Source: Cryptomeria japonica
Taxonomy: Eukaryota > Streptophyta > Pinopsida > Cupressales > Cupressaceae
DNA length: 64,000 bases
Reading direction: 5' to 3'
Assembly (NCBI RefSeq): GCF_030272615.1
Contig: NC_081414.1
Coordinates: 236,719,733 to 236,783,732, forward strand
Made by a program: the position numbers and the translations under genes. Positions 56,603 to 64,000 of the stretch are shown piece by piece. The notes under the pieces were generated by a model. That model was not told the DNA's origin. It searched no databases and saw nothing but the letters and a program-made list of their open reading frames with translations. Every line of letters begins with the position of its first letter. The first letter of the stretch is position 1.

Positions 56603-57392
56603 TGAAATCATACCAATCCCCAAGGGAGAGATATTGCCACTAGATCTTCTATTACTCTTCAATATCTTCAAGGCTCCTAATTGATGATGAATTTTTGATG
56701 AAATATTGTTGAATGTTGTTTAATGTTGTTGAAGACTCCACATAGGCTTCTCTTTCACTACATAGAAGACTCCTTATGCTTTCTCCAATAGCTTTTTCCT
56801 AGATTCTTAGAAAGATCGTTCTTAGTCTTTTCAAATGAAGAAAGAGAGCTCTTATGTATGAAACGCTAGATCTTAATTTTGACTTGATTTTGTCTTTAGG
56901 CCAGCCTAGGAATTGAATTTCCTAGCCAATATTTTGGGGTTAAGCATTATTATATCATAGAATTATGCTCCCAAAATTTTGGGAAAAAAGTTGAGGACCA
57001 TGTGCATTCCCACCACGATCTGACCAACTTTTCACCAAATTTTTCTAGGCCAGTAGATATGATGATATTAGAGAGAATCCCAAAGTTACATCTGATTTCA
57101 AGGTGTTTTGATATGTGAAATTGGATCTTCAAGGTCAAAATAGGACATAATTAGGGTTTATGATTAAATGATTTATTGGAGGAATAAAATTAAAAAGGGG
57201 CACACTTAGGGTAAAGGGCCCAATTTTATGATGTATGAAGTGATGAAATATAACTTTAGATTTAATTTAATTAATTAATTAAATCCTTAAAGGGAAATTA
57301 TAAATGCAAGATGCAAGACACACTAAGGTGAGTGCTAACCTAAGTGTGAAATTGTACCACCCTAGCAAGGGTGTACAGTTTACGATACTACA
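56601..57392 (-). repeat. Gypsy-2 LTR, partial second copy
   Basis: Matches 53,201-53,969 with modest divergence and a short 'ttgaatgttgtttaa' insertion. It ends GATACTACA like the complete LTR, but no polypurine tract follows. Its other half is missing and segment A abuts it instead. Confidence 0.82.
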
Positions 57393-58324
57393 ATAAGTTG
57401 AAATGCTGATTTAGGATAAAGTACCAAAATTGAAGACAAAACTAAGAAAATACTGAGCTACAGGTTTAGGATTTTGTCGTGCACCTGGATCTGAGAAATA
57501 TGAGTTGATTCGGATTTGCCCTGCGAAAATGCCCTGAAAAAGCAGGGACCGTGGTGTGGCCTCTTGGTCCTCTGAATTTTCCACACACCAAAAAGGGTGG
57601 TTTTGCCTCTATATTTGAAGCTTATTTCCAAAAGCATAGTTGTGCACTTGTTTCCTAGCATAAAAAGAAAGGGAAATAGGTTGGGAATAGGGGCTTGCCT
57701 TCGGTCAAACTTGGGTTTTGGAATTAATCATGAAATTGAGATAAATGTAATTGAAATGATTGAAAGGAAAGGTTCTCCTTCTAAGGGAGATGTTTAATTA
57801 TGACTAAAATTGAAATGATTATACCTCCTTGTGAAGTTTTGCTTTCCTCCACATGGAATTAGGGTTTCATGAAATAGAATGTTGATCTCCACTTCAATAC
57901 TTGATCTTTGACTTTATTTATGCTCCAAGGCTTGAAGGAAGATTGAAAATATTCAATTGCTCTTGAATGCTTGATCTAATGTGTGCTTGAATGATTCTCA
58001 ATTCTTGTGGATGATTGTGGATGTCCAAATGAGAGGGAAAAACCTCTTTATATACTTGCATGTTGGGTTAATTGACTAATTGTTCGACATGAGCTGACAC
58101 AGGGGAAAATCCCGCTCAAATTTGAAATTAGAAAAAAGGTTTTGTGGGGTCCCATTTTAGGGAGGACCATGGTGCCATGCCCTGGTCCTACCCTATTTTA
58201 GGCCAGGATCAAGGTGTATGTTAAGAGAAAAATCAAATTTTTTTATGTTTACAATGTGTATGAGCAAAATCATGTCTTCAATCAAGATGAGGGGCACGAA
58301 CACTAAGGTGAAGACCCAAATGCA
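57393..58324 (-). repeat. Probable LTR fragment of a related gypsy family
   Basis: Similar in layout to the gypsy-2 LTR: 'gggaccgtggtgtggcc', 'caaaaagggtggttttgcctc', 'gtcaaacttgggttttgg', and a - strand TATA (GTATATAAAGAGG) at about 58,040-58,052. Ends not defined. Confidence 0.4.
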
Positions 58325-59297
58325 TGTTAGAATTAGGGATCACTAAGAGGGGGGCATAATCAGTGATATACTGGAAGTCAAATCCACAAACCTATTCTTT
58401 ATCCACTGATTAGAAATGCAAAACAAAAAAGAATATAAACATGCAACAAAGAATCCACAAATCCACAACACTAGAATTTTTATGTGGAAACCCGAAAAGG
58501 GAAAAACCAGGGTGGAGCTAGAACCAATAATATTCATATACTATGGCCAAAGGTACAAAAATATTACATAGATGGGGAATGCACTTGCATTCAGGGTCAC
58601 TACCTAGAGCTCACTGCTCAATTATAATTGCCCTAAAGGCTACAACCTTCAAGGAAGTCTCATTGACTTACAATTTGATTATAATGAGAAAATACAATGA
58701 AATTAACTCTCAAGTAGCATCTAGTGATGCAAGAATGAGTTCTGGTCAAGCATTGAATCTCTGACTATCTTCGCTCTGTTGAATACTATGTTTCTATCTC
58801 AGTCAGCTATTGAATTATCTGAAAGCAAAGTGCACACGTGAAACTACGTTCAATCACACCAAAATAGATCACCACACTAGTATTACCATCAAAACCAATC
58901 GCCAATTCAATCTTATATATCCAGTCTTAGCACAAAAGAAATTTCCTTCAAGTCGGCTTCAAGAAGTGTAACGTATAGCTCCAAGTCAGCTTCAATCTCA
59001 AACAAAACATAGCACCGAACCAAAAGAGTGTATTCACACACTTCCTAAGGATCTTGTCATTCACCAAGAACATGAAATCAACCACCAAAATGACCATGAT
59101 CATCGAAAATTATTCTCGATCAAAACATCACCGAGATACCCTGTTTTACTAGTTAACTACCTACCGGTTAACTCTAGCTTCCGAATAAGATGAATCAAGA
59201 CCGTTGGATTGGGCCTCTAAGAAGAGTTTCCATCAATGACAACCCTAGACCATAAATCAACCATCCAAGATCACCAACTAAGTGTCAATTGACAACA
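58325..59297 (-). repeat. LTR-like segment B: probable 3' LTR of the 59-64 kb element
   Basis: On the - strand it starts TGTTGTCAATTGACAC immediately after CATCAATGCCAAAGGGGGAGAT, a classic Sirevirus-type polypurine tract. It contains 'gttttttccc...cgggtttccac' (about 58,460-58,510) and ends CTAATTCTAACA. 973 bp. Its partner LTR would lie beyond the window. Confidence 0.65.
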
Positions 59298-59510
59298 ATC
59301 TCCCCCTTTGGCATTGATGGTAACACTTGTGAAAAATGTTTACATGTTGAAACTTGTGAAACTTGTACACCGAATGAAAGAATGAAAGAATTCTAAGGCT
59401 CCCCCTTAGATCAAAATCTTAAAATCTGCATTACACCAAACTGTACACTCCATACATAAAATCAACCAATACATTTTTCACCTCATCTCTCCCCCTTTGA
59501 CAACAATACC
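59298..59510 (-). other. Three polypurine tracts before LTR B
   Basis: The - strand has AAAGGGGGAGA at about 59,490-59,500, TAAGGGGGAGC at about 59,398-59,408 and CCAAAGGGGGAGAT at 59,298-59,311. Multiple tracts of this form upstream of the 3' LTR are typical for Sireviruses. Confidence 0.65.
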
Positions 59511-59571
59511 AAAGATAGGGTGTGCATCAACATTACTTGTACATATATACACATTCACTGGATGATCAAAT

Positions 59572-60341
59572 CTATACATGTTTCAGGGAATCTGTACATG
59601 CCATCCTAAGGAACCCAAGGAATGTGTTCCACCCTGCCCGTAACTTTTCCAAAATTGAAACAAAACCATTCAAAACATAAGCATGAAATTCTATAGCCGC
59701 AATCTCAGTAGGAATCTCTTGAGACATGTTTTGAATGCAGTCCATCTTATGATACACTAAGGTGTCAAACTGGGGACCAATTAGGTTGCGAAGTTCACCT
59801 GTCCGCCTAATCATCCTCTCCTTCTCCTTCTCAAAATTCCTAATCTGCTCCATTATATTCAAAATTTGTCTTTCAATAATGTTGGTTAAGATTAGTTGTA
59901 GGATGATAAGCCTGAGAAATATGAGCTGACTATCCTCTACAATTATCTATCTACTTGTCTATCTTAGTAGTAAAATTGGTCAAAGTTAGACAAGACTTAT
60001 AAATTTTACCGCCTTTCTCTAAGGCATCATCAATTAGTTTTAACTCCTTATCTAGCTAGGCCTTATCATTACTAATCATTTGCAAAAATGTCTCAACTTT
60101 AGCATCTTTAAATTTATCTATAGCTTGTCAAGCTGATGCCTTGGTCAAAGAATCAAATTGGGTGGATATATGATCTATTAATTTTTGAAGCTTACTGGAT
60201 GAATTGGAGTTTTCATCAAGTTTCAGTTCTGGTACCACCTGTTCCAAAACTTTAACCAATTTTTCAATGAGTCTCTTTTCTTCAGATTTTGTCTATGCTA
60301 ACTCCTAACTGGCTTGTGCTTGGAGAGTAGCAGCAGCAATC
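59572..60341 (-). pseudogene. Retroelement-associated protein copy 2, C-terminal part
   Basis: Continuation of the ORF from 61,607-64,000 beyond LTR-like segment C. It is helical, coiled-coil-like, Lys/Glu-rich sequence (KRLIEKLVKVLEQVV, SKLQKLIDHISTQFDSLTKA, FEKEKERMIRRTGELRNLIG). It ends at a stop at 59,572 after FLGFLRMACTDSLKHV. Several stops. It lies directly upstream of the polypurine tracts, the place of the env-like ORF in Sireviruses. That role is an analogy only; I see no convincing membrane segment. Confidence 0.5.
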
Positions 60342-61606
60342 TATTAGGCCCAATATGGAAAGCTAATGTACTGAGAGGGGAGGGGTGAATCAGTACTCCA
60401 AAACTTTTCTTTAATAATAACCTTACCGTTATGCATAAATAGAATAGTGCAGTAACATAAAATAAAGTTAAAACAAATAGACAACAATCATACATGATTC
60501 ACTCCATAACACATATATTTTGGTTACATAGAAACTCTTGGTTAGAGAGAAAAACTACGGTGGGGATGGCACCCAGAACTTCACTACTGCAATAATAAAG
60601 ATTGCTCGGTTAGAGCTACATTTAGCTATTTCTGATAGCTTACCCTGTTAGGAGTAACAAGATCTGTTAGATCTACCTTGCTAAAGGATTTTATAAAATT
60701 AATTTGAATGTTGCACCTGGTTAGAGGCTTTACAATTTATAGACTTGGTTAGAGTCTTTTACCCTATTAAAGGTTTCTCTTTCAACTTCACAATATTACA
60801 ATAAAATCATTACGAATATCTGCAACTTTACATCTGAAATGTTATAGCAGATTCTATGTGCTCAAAATAAGATTACCTTGTTTATAGCATACCTCAGTAA
60901 CCCATATTGTAACTTGGTAAACCCTTCTTTTTACTCTGTTCTTCGACTGTTCTCTGATAACCTTCTTGGTGACCTCTTTGTGTCTTTGTAACAGTCTTCC
61001 TTCATACATACACTATTTTTTACTCTCTTCCCATGCTGTATAAATAGATCTCTTAAAGCGGTGATCTAATTCATTGCTTTGATCTTACAAACAAGATTCC
61101 TTGAATGAATAACTAAATAAAATATTTCATTGGTTAGATTGACCTTGCAATCATACACAATCTTCTAGTGCAATTTCCAATGTAATAATGGTTAGATGTG
61201 CCTCGATCTTGTAACACGTTTTCATGTGCATGTCCAGGTTCAATGTATCTGGTAACATGTTTCACTCAGTGAATATCAACTCGGTGTGTTAACTTTACTA
61301 CTCAGTAGCCATAAAAAGATACTTGGTAAACAGCTCGATGAATACTACGTTCTGTGACTGCTTTCTTTTGTAACCGACTAGACTGTTCATACCGACTTCT
61401 CTGTGTGTACCGACTACATGATTCGGTAATGCTAACCAACTAGAATATATAGTATGACTTTGAATATAAAAACTAATGGTAATTTGATAAGTAGTAACAC
61501 AATCATCCTCTCTGTCAAAGACATCTGATTGAATGGTTTATCAAAATTGATATTGAACTGTAGAAAACTTACTCAGCTTTGAACTTTAGCTGTGTCAATT
61601 GCCACA
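60342..61606 (-). repeat. LTR-like segment C inserted in the ORF
   Basis: The - strand start TGTGGCAATTGACAC resembles that of segment B. It contains 'ccatccccaccgtagttttt' and 'cttagcaaggt...' motifs and ends with 'gattcacccctcccctctca' and GGGCCTAATA. Boundaries are uncertain because coding sequence seems to continue a few codons past 61,606, and no target duplication was found. A GTAAGT donor and a TAATAG acceptor at the two ends also allow an intron. Confidence 0.45.
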
Positions 61607-64000
61607 AGGATCGAAGTCTTCATTGCCTTACCTTTTCCTTTATCTAGTTCTTCCTATTCCTCTACCTTTTTGTTAGCTTTGACCTGTCTAAAATTGCCTT
61701 CTTTAGGTGCCTCATGTACACCGGTGTCACCACTTAGTGCGCCATCCTCTGCCTCTACTAATTTATCATTTTCTTTAGAATGCTCAACCTCAGCAGAATC
61801 CAAACTTTGTTGCTCTGCAACATCCTGAGTATCCTCTTCCTTATTTACATCATTCACTAAAGGATTTTCTAACTGAGTGGCTTCATCTTGTGAGACGGTT
61901 TCTACAAGCCAGTTCTCAGTGAGAAACTTCTTCTAGATTGCACTGGTTTCTCTCCTTATTTCTCCAACTCGGCTAGCCATCCAACTGTTTACTCTGTGGT
62001 TACTCTTGAATTCCTTTTTATTAGCCAATAAAATCAAATTTTCAATTTCCTATATAGTGATACTGGTGCACTAATTGACCAGTTCACTCTTCTTTATTTC
62101 TCTATCCATTTGGATAGCATATTTTCTCCTAGCATCAATTAAACTGTATAAATCTTTGGGAAAATATTTTTCTAATTCAATCAATGCTTTACTAAATACA
62201 TCCATGTACAAAATTATAGCTTCCTCAATCTACCTTTGATTCTTAACATCCATATTCGCATAATATACAAAGATGTTCTTCATATTTTCATCTTTAATAA
62301 TTTCATCAATCAACTCTTGAATAGACAAAGGAGGAACAATATGATATTTTGTTTTAGAAGTTGTCATCTTACCGGATTCTATAGCTTCATCTAAGTCAGA
62401 TTTTGTCTTCTTTCCTCTCTTGGGCTTTCTTGTCGGTACATGATCAAACTTTTCTTCTTCTCCTTCTACTCTTTCTTCTCACTACCGGATTGTGGTTTCC
62501 GAATCACTCTAGCAAACTCTCCTTTCTTTGGAGCCTTGGGAATGTCAGTATCTAATTCAGTCTCAGATTGCACTAGAGAAACTACTACATATTCCCTTTG
62601 GGGTTTTTGCTTCTTCCTCGAAACACCTTTACCCTTTGCAGATGAACCAGAGGGTTCTACTACAGTAGGAATTGTCATCACCAGAGCGGGAGAAGGTCCT
62701 ATCACCTTCACCTTAACTGGAGCAGGTGCAGTCTTTTCTTTCTTTGCTTTCTCAACTACATCCCCCGTAGCTCTAACAACTCTAACTCTCTCTCAGGGTT
62801 GACCTTCTTCAACAAGAATGTCCTTCACAATCTTTGCAACTTTTCTCTTTCTTGTTGGTTTAGTGAATTTAGTGTATAACTCCATTGATTTCTCCTTGTA
62901 TGTTCCAAATCTTTCTTCTTTGGTGTCTACCAGAGATTTTAACAAATGTTGTGCATAGGCATCCAAAGTAGCTTTATCAATCTCATACCCCATAGGCATT
63001 ATCCATATTGTTTGGGGTTGAACCGCTTCCACAAGACATTCATCTTTGTTCACCATAAAGCAGATTGTCCCCCCATATTTCTTTACAATTTCTTTGGGGA
63101 TTCTGACTCTCTGTTTCATCTTGTCCTGAAAGGTCTTGAATAAATCCCACAAAGAAGCATTCTGATTATTCTTGTTTCCAATTCTGTCAAGCCCATACTT
63201 TATATGTTCAACCACCAGTCTGTCAAAATCCCATTGTACTCAGCTAGTTTCAGGGATCTGATTCAAGAAGAACAACGCCAGGTAGATAACCAAAGAACCA
63301 AATTTGAAGACATGGTTTTTATCCTGTTTAATTTTATTCAAATTTATCATCAACTCCTCCAACAAAACACTGCACATGTCATAATGAGCATCTTCTTTGA
63401 CCATTTTGAAGGCTGCATGAATAGAAGTGTCAGACACATAATTCAGTCGATTAGACTGGTATACTTTGTAACCAATGACCATTGCAGCAAATTTGACATC
63501 ATCCTCCTTGATTGTGTTGATTTTTATTGATCACCTATCAAATTAGTCATCGATTAATTTGTTCACTATAGGGCTTGTGACCTTACGTAACCCTAGCTTG
63601 TCACCAGTTTGATTCAAACAGGTTACTGCCCTAATCACATTAGTAGTGATCTTGTATGGTTGGTCAAGCCATATAAATTCATCATGGATCCTAGTAAGTA
63701 CATACCTCATCCATTCCTTCTCATTGAATGTCAGAAATTTTACAAATTGAGTGAAACCCTTTCTCTACAACTGTGCAAATTTTGGCTTAGGGTTGCCAAT
63801 TTCATCCATGATGCTATCAGTATAAAGGACTAAAATATCCTTAGAGCCAATTTCCTCAATTCAATAGTGAATGTAAGCTCGAACACCATCAACATGCAAA
63901 ACTTAGTGCAGAATGAAGGAGAAAGCTCCAACCGGGTCAACTTCCATGGATTTATAGGGGTGTTTCTTGAATATAGGATAGGTCCTATCCTTGACTTCAA
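61607..64000 (-). pseudogene. Retroelement-associated protein of unknown function, copy 2 (runs off the window)
   Basis: Near-continuous - strand reading with a handful of stops. At the top: EKEWMRYVLTRIHDEFIWLDQPYKI and GLRKVTSPIVNKL, then MVIGYKVYQSNRLNYVSD and the helical block MCSVLLEELMINLNKIKQ. Next is LWDLFKTFQDKMKQRVRIPK. A Lys/Arg-rich linker follows (TRKRKVAKIVKD; KGKGVSRKKQKPQRE; HVPTRKPKRGKKTK), and further down an acidic, Glu-rich stretch near 61,650-61,860. No enzyme motif is visible. It shares helical-block layout with 2,239-5,411. I consider it an accessory ORF of the element ending in LTR B. Confidence 0.55.

Noticed and set aside
59572-64000. True envelope protein
   Set aside because: Only the position fits the env-like ORF of Sireviruses; no signal peptide, cleavage site or convincing membrane anchor is visible.

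Overview
The window is repeat-dense nuclear DNA from a large-genome land plant. The evidence is plant Ty1/copia and Ty3/gypsy retrotransposons nested several deep, a plant L1-type LINE, a plant mobile domain (PMD) ORF, and one short intron-containing gene of a plant-specific family. The 18 kb Tat-type element, Sirevirus-like repeats and low gene density fit a gymnosperm, but that is inference; no marker gene fixes the species. I found no tRNA, rRNA or CRISPR array.

Layout. 0.2-1.1 kb: copy A of a ~1 kb dispersed repeat (copy B at 46.6-47.6 kb). 2.2-5.4 kb: decayed + strand ORF of a retroelement-associated protein family that recurs on the - strand at 59.6-64 kb. 6.3-8.8 kb: probable small non-coding LTR element. 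9.9-18.6 kb: old, decayed - strand copia element, split by a younger, nearly complete + strand copia element (11,355-16,922; 517 bp LTRs, TSD ATTAC). 20.1-20.9 kb: the one likely host gene, on the - strand (PF09713/TIGR01589 family), with a diverged partial copy at 18.7-19.0 kb.

21.6-46.5 kb is one five-layer nest, each layer delimited by its own ends and (slightly mutated) target duplications. A - strand LINE carrying only ORF1 (21,615-46,464) is split by a + strand Ty3/gypsy element encoding only Gag and protease (22,651-45,689). Its left LTR is split by a solo LTR (22,845-42,232). That LTR is split by an 18.3 kb - strand Tat-lineage Ty3/gypsy element (23,121-41,407). The Tat element carries, antisense to gag-pol and near its 3' LTR, a PMD-family ORF with its own TATA-like promoter.

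The most interesting observation is in the Tat element. Degenerate arrays of the octamer TAGCGCAT occur in the leaders of both oppositely directed transcription units, each time in the sense orientation of the transcript concerned.

47.7-58 kb: a second - strand Ty3/gypsy family (Gag plus protease-like region, then a 24-residue repeat domain), with one complete LTR that has a PBS on one side and a polypurine tract on the other, and a partial second LTR copy. 55.1-61.6 kb: three LTR-like segments of a Sirevirus-like family. 59.6-64 kb: 3' part of a - strand element whose coiled-coil-like ORF lies just upstream of three polypurine tracts and an LTR; it runs off the window.

Coordinates of decayed elements are approximate. 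All family assignments come from reading translations, not from searches.
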